A DNA stretch of 64,000 nt from Arthrobacter sp. CAN_C5 (GTDB taxonomy: Bacteria; Actinomycetota; Actinomycetes; Actinomycetales; Micrococcaceae): contig NZ_JAGGMZ010000001.1 in the NCBI RefSeq assembly GCF_017875735.1, positions 1,240,001 through 1,304,000 on the forward strand, in the 5' to 3' direction. The translations under genes and the position numbers were made by a program. Within the stretch, counting starts at the first letter, position 1. The number at the start of each line of letters is the position of its first letter. A model generated the notes under the pieces. The model saw only the letters and a program-made list of their open reading frames with translations. It was not told where the DNA came from and searched no databases. Shown here in pieces: positions 1 to 9,099 of the stretch.

Positions 1-349
1 CGCCGATGGCCGGGGAGTTGCCCAGGTCTTCGGGCAGCTCGGCCTCTTCAGCGCGGGCCCCGACGGTGTGCGCCAGGTGCAATGGGGCGTTGGAGGCCAG
101 GGATTTCTCGGGGAGGATCAGGTAGCCGTTGAGGCCAGTGTCCTCGCGCCGGGTCAAAAGGGTCGCTGCACCGTGCTCAGTGGCCGCGGAGGAGAACACT
201 CCGGACTTCTGGGAGAAGGTCATGGGGTTGGTTTCGATGCCGCCGGAACGAGCCAGCCGGTAAATTGCCTGTTGCATGCCTGAATCCATGCGTAGATTCC
301 CGGTAGTGCCCCTGTGGAACCCAGGACCCCGGATTTGCGGCGAGCTCAT
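1..349 (-). CDS. Partial hypothetical protein running off the left edge
   Basis: An uninterrupted minus-strand frame runs from an ATG at 349 to the window edge. It has balanced amino-acid composition, for example LNGYLILPEKSLASN and AELPEDLGNSP. I do not recognise the family. The frame stays open upstream of the ATG, but codon-like sequence there also appears in a neighbouring frame around 360-470 (PWAPEIEQLFEVEATGG). That hints at a frameshifted longer gene whose start lies near 600-770. The C-terminus is outside the window. It may belong to an older mobile-element or conjugation module, but nothing visible proves this. Confidence 0.4.
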   Translation of the reverse strand, partial: MSSPQIRGPGFHRGTTGNLRMDSGMQQAIYRLARSGGIETNPMTFSQKSGVFSSAATEHGAATLLTRREDTGLNGYLILPEKSLASNAPLHLAHTVGARAEEAELPEDLGNSPAIG

Positions 350-799
350 TTCTTGAATCTGAATACACGCGCCCGGAATCGCGGGAAGCCAGGTTCGCCA
401 GGCCCCCGGTGGCTTCCACCTCGAACAATTGCTCAATTTCGGGCGCCCAAGGGCAGGTGTAACTGCGCAGCAGTGCGGGTTGTGGAGGATATAGGACCAA
501 AGTTTTCGGTGTCACCAGTATTGTGTGCGGCAGCTTTCGGAGAATGTCAGGTTTTTGTGGACCAAGTTGGTGCATGTCTTCGACGATGTCTATTGTCCTG
601 CGGACGGCGGTAAGTGCGTGGCCAGTCCTGCCGGTGAGGATCAGCTGATGTGCTGATTGGTTAACAGTTCCTGCGATGAAAGAGGGGTCTGATGAAAGAT
701 TCTTCGGTGGTGGTTGGTGGAGAGTGAGCGTGCATCTCCAGTGGTCTTTGCCTCCGGCGGTCTTCAACGTCCTGCGGACAGCAGATGTGTGCGGGGCAA

Positions 800-2225
800 G
801 TGAAATTCCTTAGCCAACTTTCTGTGTGGCTGGGAGAGTGTCCATGAAGAAACCGGAGCGTGCAGCGGAGCGCAGCCCGGTCAGGGAGCACGTCGTGGAT
901 TGGACCTTCGGGATCAACACGCAGTGAAGCATCCTGCTCCCGCAGGGGAAGACGAGCAGCAGGGTTGGAAGGTTTACCAGGGAGCCAGGACGGGAAATCA
1001 CTGCGTGGCCAGGATGGTCGCACCGCGTCAGACGCCGAAAGCATGTGGGAGGCCGACATTTCTCCGGCCCAGCAGTTATCGAGTGGGCAGAGCCCGCTGC
1101 GCGAGCAGGAGTAACGGAGTTGAGTCAGATGCCGAAGGCGAAGGTTGTTCCACGGGAAGGAAGGACATGGAGGAGAGGCCAGCGGGGAAACGAGGCGAGG
1201 AGCGCCAAGAGGGTCAGTGCGTGAAGCGATTCGGCAGGTCACACGGAAACCGTGCAGCCGCAATGGGGCCCGCCCAGTTCTACATTCAGTCCAACTCGAT
1301 GAGTACGAACCGGCGGGCCGCAGGCCATTGCATTGGACTGGTCCAGCTCGAAGAAGAAAGCTAACAGTGTTGGAGGAAGGCCCGTCGGAGACGGAAGTGA
1401 ATCCGGGAAGGAAGAAGGCAGAGAGCAGGAATCAATGAGAGTCCCGCACTGGTCGCCTGAGTGGGCAACGGTGCGGCATGACAGGTGTGGCGGGGGCATG
1501 CGCAGCGGCTGCGCACAGTGAGCGAGAAGAGTCCGGTGGTTGTGGTGGGGGAGCGCAGCGAGGCCGCCCTGGCTGGGTTGCCGGTGTCGCTGGAGTGGGT
1601 GAGTCAGGTTCAGGCGGTGGTTGCGTGTGTGGTGTGCAGAGAGTGAGTGTGTGGCTGAGGTTGCGGAATGGGACTCCGGTGTGGTGTGCGGAAGGTGAGC
1701 GAGAAGGAAACAGTCAGGTGGGTTGTCGGGTGAGCGAGACGAGTAACGGTGGGGAGGCTAAATGGGCAGCGGAACGGTAGCAGTGTGGTTGCAGGTGGAT
1801 CAGAGAGTCAGGGTGGTTCAGAGTCAGAGAAGTTGCGTGGGTTGTGGAGGTTATGGACAGGTTTTGCGAAGGCGCGCAGCGCAAGAGCAGGGAGGACGAG
1901 AAGAGCGCAATCAGGGAGCAACAAGAGATCGAGAAGTTGGTTTGTCAGGTGTTCATAGAGGGGAACAAAAAGAGGATCACGAAGCAGGGGAAACGATCAG
2001 GGGAGCGGACAGGAAACGAGAAGTAAGGCATTCCGACGAGGCCCGCCAGGGCCGAGTCTCTTAATATGCCAACCTCGACGGGTCCACTGGATCGCAACAC
2101 CATTTCGGATCGCTCGGGGCTGGTTTGGTTTGACTGGCAGCTGGTTCAAAACGGCTTCACATTCAGCGACCGGTGGTGCGGCTATCGCCGGACCGAAACG
2201 CACCGGGGGCCGGCGCAAAGCAACG
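800..2225. other. Purine-rich tract with no recognisable gene
   Basis: About 1.4 kb whose plus strand is strikingly rich in G and A, with many gtgag, gagtc and gagaag words and short open stretches closed by TGA/TAG. Short coding-looking pieces exist on the plus strand, for example GTG at about 1518 giving VSEKSPVVVVGERSEAALAG, and a Lys/Glu-rich 60-residue frame at 1844-2026. None has a convincing start, length or family. The word gtgagcgaga recurs near 1518, 1696 and 1731. It may be decayed coding DNA or a structural region; I assign no function. Confidence 0.3.
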
Positions 2226-2237
2226 GGCGTGTGAGTG

Positions 2238-2325
2238 TGACAGGTTGGTGTGGCCCCGGTGTGACGGTTTAAGTTGGCTCCACCTGCGACTCGCCGGGCA
2301 GCTTATGACGGTTTAATTTGGCCCC
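2238..2325 (+). repeat. Left-end transposase-binding repeats of the IS21 element
   Basis: Three direct copies of a roughly 20-bp motif with core tgac.ggtt...ttggc.cc start near 2238, 2261 and 2306. In IS21 elements such subterminal repeats bind the transposase. The last copy ends about 50 bp before istA and could also overlap its promoter. Confidence 0.6.
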
Positions 2326-2372
2326 ACCCCATCGTTGGTTCCATCTGATGGTTCCGACGTTTGGAGGGCAGG

Positions 2373-4055
2373 ATGAAGGCGCGCGTGGAGTTGTTTGCCA
2401 GTATTCGACGGGATGCCCGTCTTGAGGACGTATCTGTGCGGGAACTCGCCCGGCGGCATGGGGTCCACCGTCGGACTGTCCGTGCCGCGCTTGCCTCCGC
2501 CGATCCACCACCGAGAAAACGACCGGTGCGGGCTGCGCCGCGGCTGGATCCGTTCAAACCTCTCATTGATGGGATGTTGACGGAGGATTTACAGGCTCCG
2601 CGGAAGCAGCGTCATACGGCGCGGCGGGTGTTGGCCCGCCTGATCGAAGAACACCGGGCGGCGGATCTGTCGTATTCTACGGTGCGCGATTATGTGAGGG
2701 TGCGGCGGGCGGAGATCGATGTTGCAGCCGGCCGCAGGTTGGAAGTCTTCATCCCGCAGGAGCACGCTCCCGGCGCGGAGGCTGAGGTTGACTTCGGTGA
2801 GGTGTGGGTGGTTCTGGCCGGGGTGAAAACCAAGTGCCACATGTTTACCTTCCGGCTCTCCCATTCCGGGAAGGCAATCCACCGGATCTATCCCTCCTGC
2901 GGTCAGGAGGCCTTCCTGGAGGGCCATATTGAAGCCTTCAACCTGATCGGTGGAGTCCCGACCCGCCATATCCGCTACGACAATCTCACCAGCGCGGTGC
3001 AGACAGTACTCTTCGGCCAGGGTAGGCGCCGGACGGAGAACGAACGCTGGACGTTGTTCCGCTCCCACTACGGCTTCGACGCGTTCTACTGCCAGCCAGG
3101 GATCGTCGGAGCGCATGAGAAGGGCGGAGTAGAGGGTGAAGTCGGAAGGTTCCGGCGTAACCGGCTCTCGCCGATGCCGGTTGTTGATTCACTCGCTGAG
3201 CTCAATGAGAGGATCATCGCGTGGGACGAGGCAGATGATGCCCGGAGAATCAGCGATAGAATCCGCACCGTAGCCGCCGACTACGCGGCCGAGCGCCCAC
3301 TGTTCGGTCCGCTGCCTGTGGAGACCTTTGATCCCGGGCTGGTGCTCACACCGCGGGTGGACCGTTCCTCGATGATCATGGTGCGGATGGCGAAATACTC
3401 CGTCCCTGTCCGGTTCATCAACCGCCGGATCCGGGTTTCCCTGCGTGCCTCGGAATTGGTGATCTTCGACGGGCGGACTGTCATTGCCAGCCATCCGCGG
3501 GTGGTGACCCGCGGGGGTCAGTCCGTGCAGCTCGATCACTATCTTGAGGTCCTCAAGACCAAACCCGGTGCCCTACCGGGTTCCACCGCTTTGGCCAGTG
3601 CGCGCCAGGCGGGTTCCTTCACTGCCGCTCATGAGGCGTTCTGGGCCGAAACGAGGAAGGTCAACGGCGACGCGGAAGGGACCCGCGAACTGATCGAAAT
3701 CCTGTTGCTGCACCGCTTCATGAACCATGATGACGTGGTCGCCGGGATAACAGCGGCGCTGGGTGTTGGGGCGGTCAGCGCCGATGTTGTTGCCGTTGAA
3801 GCCCGCCGGCACGCGGCCAACGGGCTCATTGGTGGGGCCATGTCGAACCGTTATCCCGTTGCCGATCAACCCCGGGACGCGCACCGGATTGTGAGTCTGA
3901 CCCAGCGCCGGCTCACCGACCCCGCAGCAGTGATCGCGGGCCTTCCGCCTGACCGCAGACCAATACCAACAGTGGCAGCGTACGACGGCCTGCTCTCCCA
4001 ACACCGGACATCTTCACCATCACCGGCCACGAAAACGAAGGAACACATTTCATGA
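2373..4055 (+). CDS. istA: IS21-family transposase IstA
   Basis: A 560-residue transposase that cuts and joins the IS21 ends. An N-terminal helix-turn-helix (residues about 20-50, VRELARRHGVHRRTVRAAL) precedes the RNase-H-like DDE core. Visible catalytic candidates are Asp in AEVDFGEVWV, Asp in IRYDNLTSAV and Glu in HEKGGVEGEVG. I chose ATG 2373 because ggaggg lies just upstream; the frame is open to a TTG at 2361. The stop overlaps the istB start as ATGA, the usual translational coupling. No truncation is apparent, so the gene looks functional. Confidence 0.9.
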   Translation: MKARVELFASIRRDARLEDVSVRELARRHGVHRRTVRAALASADPPPRKRPVRAAPRLDPFKPLIDGMLTEDLQAPRKQRHTARRVLARLIEEHRAADLSYSTVRDYVRVRRAEIDVAAGRRLEVFIPQEHAPGAEAEVDFGEVWVVLAGVKTKCHMFTFRLSHSGKAIHRIYPSCGQEAFLEGHIEAFNLIGGVPTRHIRYDNLTSAVQTVLFGQGRRRTENERWTLFRSHYGFDAFYCQPGIVGAHEKGGVEGEVGRFRRNRLSPMPVVDSLAELNERIIAWDEADDARRISDRIRTVAADYAAERPLFGPLPVETFDPGLVLTPRVDRSSMIMVRMAKYSVPVRFINRRIRVSLRASELVIFDGRTVIASHPRVVTRGGQSVQLDHYLEVLKTKPGALPGSTALASARQAGSFTAAHEAFWAETRKVNGDAEGTRELIEILLLHRFMNHDDVVAGITAALGVGAVSADVVAVEARRHAANGLIGGAMSNRYPVADQPRDAHRIVSLTQRRLTDPAAVIAGLPPDRRPIPTVAAYDGLLSQHRTSSPSPATKTKEHIS

Positions 4056-4867
4056 GCACACCACCGTCAACGACCATTACGCCTACCCTGCGCCGTCGGC
4101 GCGGACTGACGGAACAGGCAGCATCGGCCGCGGTGGATCAGGCCTGCCGCCGGTTACGCTTGCCCACCATCCGGGCGGTGCTCGATGAAGCGGTTACCGT
4201 TGCCGGTAAAGAACAACTCTCATATCAGGGATTTCTCGCCGAACTCTTACTCGCCGAATGCGATGACCGGGACCGGCGGGGTTCCATCCGCCGCGTGAAA
4301 GCCGCCGGGTTCCCACGCAATAAGTGGCTCGGAGACTTCGATTTCGAAGCCAACCCGAACGTCAACCCCGCCACCATCAACACCCTCGCCACCGGCGACT
4401 GGATCCGCAAAGGCCAACCCCTGTGTTTGATCGGGGACTCCGGCACCGGCAAATCCCACCTGCTCATCAGTCTTGGCACCGCGGCCGCGGAAAAGGGCTA
4501 CCGGGTCAGATACACCCTCGCAACCCGCCTCGTCAACGAACTAGTGGAAGCCGCCGATGAGAAAATCCTTGCCAAGACCATCGCCCGCTACGGACGCGTG
4601 GACCTACTCTGCATTGACGAACTCGGATACATGGAACTGGATAAACGCGGGGCGGAACTGCTCTTCCAGGTTCTGACCGAGCGCGAGGAGAAGAACTCCA
4701 TCGCCATTGCCTCCAACGAATCATTCTCCGGCTGGACCAGAACCTTCACCGACCCCAGACTCTGCGCCGCCATCGTCGACCGCCTCACCTACGGCGGCAA
4801 CATCATCGAAACCGGCACCGACTCCTACCGCCTCGCCACCACCAGAGCACATCAGTCGGCGAAGTAG
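4052..4867 (+). CDS. istB: IS21-family helper ATPase IstB
   Basis: A 271-residue AAA+ ATPase that assists IstA in target choice and strand transfer. The Walker A motif is GDSGTGKSHLLI at about residues 128-139 and Walker B is LLCIDELGYMEL at about 184-195. An N-terminal helical region precedes the ATPase, as in IstB/DnaC-like proteins. It overlaps istA by 4 bp. It is full length for the family and shows no lesion, so the element is probably autonomous. Confidence 0.9.
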   Translation: MSTPPSTTITPTLRRRRGLTEQAASAAVDQACRRLRLPTIRAVLDEAVTVAGKEQLSYQGFLAELLLAECDDRDRRGSIRRVKAAGFPRNKWLGDFDFEANPNVNPATINTLATGDWIRKGQPLCLIGDSGTGKSHLLISLGTAAAEKGYRVRYTLATRLVNELVEAADEKILAKTIARYGRVDLLCIDELGYMELDKRGAELLFQVLTEREEKNSIAIASNESFSGWTRTFTDPRLCAAIVDRLTYGGNIIETGTDSYRLATTRAHQSAK

Positions 4868-4950
4868 CACTGAGGAATGGCGTCCCTATGCAGCCACTGA
4901 AATTCCCGGGAAAAGGGGTGATTGGCCAAGTCAATCCTGAACAAACATCC

Positions 4951-5169
4951 CTACGCCCGCCAGGAGGTCAAATAGTTGAGGTGTTGCCTTGCGAAGCTCG
5001 CCTGATCATAGAAAGCCGCGTGAAGATCCCTGTTACCAAGGCTGTGATGGCAGAAGGCAGTTACCAACAGCCAACCATGGCAGCGTAGAAAAACCATCAA
5101 ATCCGCTGTCCGAAACCACCGCAGCAGCCCATCTTCCTGCTGCTGGCGTTTAGCGGCCTGTTCCGCCAT
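4951..5169 (-). CDS. Small hypothetical ORF abutting the IS21 right end
   Basis: A 72-codon minus-strand frame starting MAEQAAKRQQQEDG. Its stop lies a few bases from the IS21 right end, so the 3' part of an older gene may have been removed by the insertion. A second short frame (ATG near 5236, reading MTDLGATLSGMAVTEFEDYI) overlaps its start in another phase and stops after 28 codons. The two may be pieces of one decayed gene. No family is recognised. Bases 5240-5378 hold no further gene that I can support. Confidence 0.3.
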   Translation of the reverse strand: MAEQAAKRQQQEDGLLRWFRTADLMVFLRCHGWLLVTAFCHHSLGNRDLHAAFYDQASFARQHLNYLTSWRA

Positions 5170-5378
5170 GTTGGGCTATGTAGTCTTCGAACTCGGTTAC
5201 GGCCATTCCTGAGAGTGTGGCGCCCAAATCCGTCATGCTCCAAGCGACTATTACCCAGCCGCTTCCGTTGGGTCCTGCCAAACGTGATGCTACTGACCTC
5301 CTAGATCAGAAGGTCGCTCCCTCCAACATCGGAAACCTTTGTGCAGCATTTATTACCGAACTAATGGCCAGCATTCGG

Positions 5379-5741
5379 TCATTCTCTGCGTTCAATCAGA
5401 TCGCCATCAGTGTTCACGACTTGTCGATCACCCAACGGCTCATCCAACGTCAATGACGCCTCTGTTCGAACGGCTACGTCCGCGATCATTTCGGTGGGAC
5501 GGGTAATGGAGACTTCGACTATGACTTCATCGTCGCTCTCGTCCACCACTGCTGGCGTCCCACTGATCCCGGGCCAGCTATTGAAGACCAGGACCAACTC
5601 CGATGAACTGTCGCCCATGTCGTACGCCAAGATGTCGGCCATTGTTTCACTCTCACCGTCATCGCTGAAACTACAAGCCGTTATCCCACACCCGATGAGG
5701 ACAGCCATTAGGAAAACACTGACACGCTTCATCTGATCCAT
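5379..5741 (-). CDS. Small secreted lipoprotein, unknown function
   Basis: A 120-residue protein. The N-terminus is a lipoprotein signal peptide: MKRV basic region, hydrophobic SVFLMAVLIGCG, then a lipobox ending GITAC, with Cys about residue 23. The mature part is acidic and probably a small beta-rich domain. I chose ATG 5741 because AGGGG lies 7 bp upstream. It is divergent from the neighbouring secreted protease gene across a 90-bp gap. It might be a companion or inhibitor of that protease, but this is position-based inference only. The family is not recognised. Confidence 0.65.
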   Translation of the reverse strand: MDQMKRVSVFLMAVLIGCGITACSFSDDGESETMADILAYDMGDSSSELVLVFNSWPGISGTPAVVDESDDEVIVEVSITRPTEMIADVAVRTEASLTLDEPLGDRQVVNTDGDLIERRE

Positions 5742-6780
5742 ATCGTTACCCCTAAACCAACAAAAAACATGGTGTATATCACACTTAGAACATAGGCTAT
5801 GCCCATCATCCCCTCTTGTCAGGAGCCACCGTGAATCTCCGCTTAAGGAACCCGCTCTACCTCGTTGTTAGTGTTGGGGTAGTAGCGACGGTCCTCATTT
5901 TCTCGCTCTTTAGCGCGCCCATGGCTTCATCAACATCGTCAGACAAATGGGTTCCTGGTTCGCTCTCCCTCACCGATGATGTCCCAATGGAAGAGCTTGA
6001 AAAGCGCTTAACAGACGTGCTCGGTGAACGCTACACAGAGATCACTCTCAATGAGGACACACGGACGGTCACCATCGGAGTCATTGGCCTTACATCGGAT
6101 GAGAGGTTAAAGCTTTTGGCGGGCTTCGTATACCCGTCGGTGACACTGGAATTTGTTGACTCTCAGGTTTCGAGGGCAGAAGTTGACGCTTTATACGAGG
6201 GGGTGCAGGCTTGGGCGTATAAAAATCTAGGAGTACTTCAGACCCTTTCAAAAAACTACTTTTCCGGCAATGTGCATATTTCTACTGCTGACGATGCGAC
6301 ATTAAGCGAGGCAGCCCAGGGCATTTCGGGCGAGATTGGTCGGGAACTCACACTTAGCCGCTCGACCGAGGAGAATCGTCTAAGTGTGCAAGGTCTCAAA
6401 GCGGGGATAACCTTCGATCTACAGGTGATGACTGAAGAGGAGAGTCCTTCGGAAAACCCTTACAGAGCCGGTAAGTTTCTTGCTGTCGGCTCGTTGAATG
6501 GCTGTACTACAGGCTTCCTGATGAAAAAGGGAGGACTTGCCTACGGCTCCACCGCTGGACACTGTGGACCAGATGGCCGACTGGTCAGGTTTGCGGGCAT
6601 CCAGAGAGGGAATATTCAAGACAACACAATGTATGGCGCGAGTCCTGCGTATACAGATGCCGCCATCTTTCGAATGTCGGCGAATGGTACCGCTTACCTT
6701 TTTCAAACCGCCACTAGCAACAAAGTAGTTAGAAGTATTGGCAACTCGGAAGTTGTCAAGGTGAATGGGGCCAGTGGGAG

Positions 6781-7782
6781 TTAGGCGGCTGCTTCTGTCT
6801 GGGTTTCCTGGGATGGTTTGTTGATCCATGCCGCGCCGGGGACGGTGAGTATTTTTGGGTCCGTTTCGGTGCTGAATCGTTCGGGATTCTTCTGCCGTGC
6901 GGCGGCCAAAGTGATGGAGCGTTCGGTGGCCTTCGTCGCGGCAAGACCGTAGTGGACGTCTGCCGGGGTGTTTAGTCCGATTCCGGTATGGCGGTGGCTG
7001 TGGTTGTATCCTTCGACAAAAGTCGCCATGAAGGCCCTCGCATCGGCCAGGGAGCCGAATCGTTCAGGGAACACGGGAGCGAATTTCAAGGTCTTGAACC
7101 ACGCCTCGCTGTAGGGGTTGTCATTGGATACGCGGGGCCTGGAGTGTGACCTGGTGACTTCCAGATCGGAGAGCAGTACAGCTACGGTCTTGGACGTCAT
7201 AGAAGTCCCGCGGTCCGCGTGCACGATTTCCGGGATGCCGTGGATACCGAAGATTTCCTTCATCATCTCCACCGCCAACTCCCCGGATTCGTGGGCATGG
7301 ACGTATGCGCCCACGATGTAGCGGGAGTAAATATCGAGCATCACGTAGGCATCGAAGTACTTACCCCTGACCGGGCCGGCAAGCTTGGTAATGTCCCAGC
7401 TGTAGACCTGCCCGGGGCCAGCCGCTGTCAATTCCGGAACGGTCCTGGGCGGATGGCGTGCCTGCCGGCGGCGCTCTTTGACCTGCTTATTCTCAGTCAA
7501 TATCCGGTAGATCGTTGAGATTGAGCACAGGTAGGTCCCCTCGTCCAGCAGCTGCGCGTAGATCTGGACCGGGGCTAGATCCACGAAGCGGGCAGAGTTC
7601 ACGGCAGCGAGGATACCGGCGCGTTCGTCCGGGTCGAGCTTGTTTGCCGGGACAGACACGGGCATCGGCCCGGCCTGCGGGATCCGCGGGCTGCGGGTTG
7701 CGGTCGCCCGCGGTATCCCGGCCAAGACCGCCGCTTCCCGCGTGGGGATATGCGCACCTGTGAGTTCGGCATAAACCCCCAT
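6781..7782 (-). CDS. IS3-family OrfB transposase (DDE integrase core), copy 1
   Basis: 333 residues. After an N-terminal helical region the integrase core shows Asp in YSWDITKLAGP, Asp in IVHADRGTSM and Glu in NPYSEAWFKTLKF, the DDE triad. The C-terminal part (HRHTGIGLNTPADVHYG) is typical of IS3 OrfB. It appears intact. Its frame opens upstream inside orfA, so a start at 7800 is also possible. Its start in the TGATG overlap matches the layout of copies 2 and 3. Confidence 0.9.
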   Translation of the reverse strand: MGVYAELTGAHIPTREAAVLAGIPRATATRSPRIPQAGPMPVSVPANKLDPDERAGILAAVNSARFVDLAPVQIYAQLLDEGTYLCSISTIYRILTENKQVKERRRQARHPPRTVPELTAAGPGQVYSWDITKLAGPVRGKYFDAYVMLDIYSRYIVGAYVHAHESGELAVEMMKEIFGIHGIPEIVHADRGTSMTSKTVAVLLSDLEVTRSHSRPRVSNDNPYSEAWFKTLKFAPVFPERFGSLADARAFMATFVEGYNHSHRHTGIGLNTPADVHYGLAATKATERSITLAAARQKNPERFSTETDPKILTVPGAAWINKPSQETQTEAAA

Positions 7783-8177
7783 CAGGGTTTCCTGTACCAC
7801 TGCTGCTGCTCCTCGCTTTCGGAGATTTCCTCCAAAAGCTGCCGTGCTTTTCCCATGATGTCCAACGCTGCCCGAGTCCGTGCCAGCGTGCGTTCATTCA
7901 CCTCCAGTTGCCGGCGTAGACGGGCGATTTCGGCCTGCTCAGCGGTAAGCTTGCCGATCTTCTCCCCGGGCTTCCTACCCTCGAGCACACCTGCATCACG
8001 GAGTTTGCGCCACTCAGTGATCTGGGAGGAATAGATGCCCTCACGACGAAGGTACGCCCCGCCTCCGGAGCCATCGTCACAGGCCTGTTGGTAAGCGGCC
8101 AGATGGGCTAGTTTCTGCGCCGGGGTAAACGACCTTCGAGGCCTTGGACCGCCGGCACGAGGGCCAGAATTACTCAT
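7782..8177 (-). CDS. IS3-family OrfA (DNA-binding subunit), copy 1
   Basis: 131 residues. A helix-turn-helix-like region (ACDDGSGGGAYLRREGIYSS, then QITEWRKLRDAG) is followed by a C-terminal coiled coil (AEIARLRRQLEVNERTLART). This is the usual OrfA layout. I chose ATG 8177 because GGAAGA lies upstream; the frame is open further. Its stop shares a base with the OrfB start (TGATG). Coupled reinitiation, or a frameshift that produces the OrfAB fusion, is expected for the family. Confidence 0.85.
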   Translation of the reverse strand: MSNSGPRAGGPRPRRSFTPAQKLAHLAAYQQACDDGSGGGAYLRREGIYSSQITEWRKLRDAGVLEGRKPGEKIGKLTAEQAEIARLRRQLEVNERTLARTRAALDIMGKARQLLEEISESEEQQQWYRKP

Positions 8178-8630
8178 GGACCCATCTTCCCGCACCCGGG
8201 AAATTGTGGAGATAGACATTGGTTCTGATCCTGATTCTCGCCCTACGAATTAGACGGACTTGCTATGAGCCACTGGCCTCAACTCACCCTGACACGTAGG
8301 GACTCGGCAGACCTCAAGTCAGGTACGAGGGTTTGTACCCGAGGAGCATACACAGGCGGTGAAAAATGTGGGGCGTTAAACGGGAACTACATTAATGTGC
8401 AGACCTACAATGACAACCCAGCCAAATATGTCAACAACGCCTACTGCTGGAATTGGGAAGACGGAGGAACCAGAAACGGGGATAGCGGCGCTCCGGTATA
8501 CCAATTCGTATCGAATGGAGTACGTGCAGTGGGGATGCACCGAGCAGGTAACAACAGCAATCTCTCTTGCTTCAGCTCGATTGGCTCCGTGATAGCTGGG
8601 ACCAGTTCAGCCGTATGGCTCGTACCATAA

Positions 8631-9099
8631 GTGACGTATAGAGAAGGTCTCAGCTGGGAACGCCAAACGAGCAACCAATACGCTTGGCATCGCCCTTGGC
8701 AGGAAACTGCTGTGCTCTATCTTGCTCGCCTTGTTTGATCTGTTCTGCGAGGCGTAGCCGCCAGGGCAGGGGTATGGAGTTCCCTTCGGCTTCCGGCGCG
8801 CCGCGCGGGCGTGTTCTTCGAGAATCCGACGGCGCTCAATGGCCTGGTACGCCATTTGCTCGCGGTGGGTCCGGGAGTAGAGCGGTTCACCAATCGTGTC
8901 TGCCAGGCGTTCAGGCGGTGTTTGAGCCAGCCGCGCAACCTAGCCTCGATCTTTCATGGGGTGGGGTTTCCGCGGGGGCAGGGCTTACTGGCTGCCTGAT
9001 GTGATTGATTCTTGCATGCGGGTGTGACAGTGCGGCCGCTGACCGGTGGCGGGAGTCGTTGAGGGTTCCACGTCCATCGTGTTTGTGCGGGCTTTCCTG
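8631..9099. other. Gap with no supportable gene
   Basis: Between the end of the split protease gene and the IS1380-type element I see only short frames in several phases. One example is a minus-strand frame at 8607-8855 beginning MAYQAIERRRILEEHARAAR. None has a good start signal, length or family, so this may be decayed coding DNA. Confidence 0.4.

Larger units (their letters stand above)
2230..4943 (+). mobile_element. IS21-family insertion sequence
   Basis: A two-gene istA/istB element. The left end carries three copies of a related motif, tgacaggttggtgtggcccc near 2238, tgacggtttaagttggctcc near 2261 and tgacggtttaatttggcccc near 2306. This is the multiple-repeat left end typical of IS21. 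The right end near 4921-4943 reads, on the minus strand, tgttcaggattgacttggcc, which is similar to those repeats. Exact boundaries and the target duplication were not resolved, so both ends are approximate. The sequence 3' of the element does not continue any gene seen on the 5' side. Confidence 0.8.
6747..8301 (-). mobile_element. IS3-family element, copy 1 (1555 bp)
   Basis: The ends read cggaagttgtcaaggtga at the left and, inverted, ccctacgtgtcagggtga at the right, with a shared core tgtcarggtga. The flanks carry a 3-bp target duplication ACT (6744-6746 and 8302-8304). It has the same size and ends as copies 2 and 3. It contains two consecutive transposase frames on the minus strand. It interrupts the S1 protease gene between the codons for Asp and Ser of the triad. 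The only difference from copy 2 that I spotted is one base near 7421. Confidence 0.93.
5831..8630 (+). pseudogene. Secreted S1 (streptogrisin-like) serine protease split by IS3 copy 1
   Basis: The 5' part (5831-6746) encodes an N-terminal signal/TM segment, a pro-region, and the first half of a chymotrypsin-fold domain. It includes the catalytic His in AYGSTAGHCGP and the probable Asp in YTDAAIF. The 3' part (8302-8630) carries the catalytic Ser in RNGDSGAPVYQ. A 1555-bp IS sits between them. Deleting the IS and one copy of the ACT duplication joins GNS to ADLKSG in frame and gives a 413-residue pre-proprotein ending SAVWLVP. The start GTG 5831 has AGGAG 5 bp upstream. The enzyme would act outside the cell. 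As it stands, the Ser is separated from the His and Asp, so it should be inactive. Confidence 0.9.

Noticed and set aside
177-767. 196-codon minus frame at the left edge
   Set aside because: The right part looks protein-like but below about 350 a different phase is better. The whole frame is not one gene.
661-1263. 200-codon minus frame
   Set aside because: Proline, serine and arginine-rich translation opposite a purine-rich tract; no start signal or domain.
8607-9004. Several short frames between the protease and IS1380
   Set aside because: No start signals or recognisable family; listed as an empty gap.
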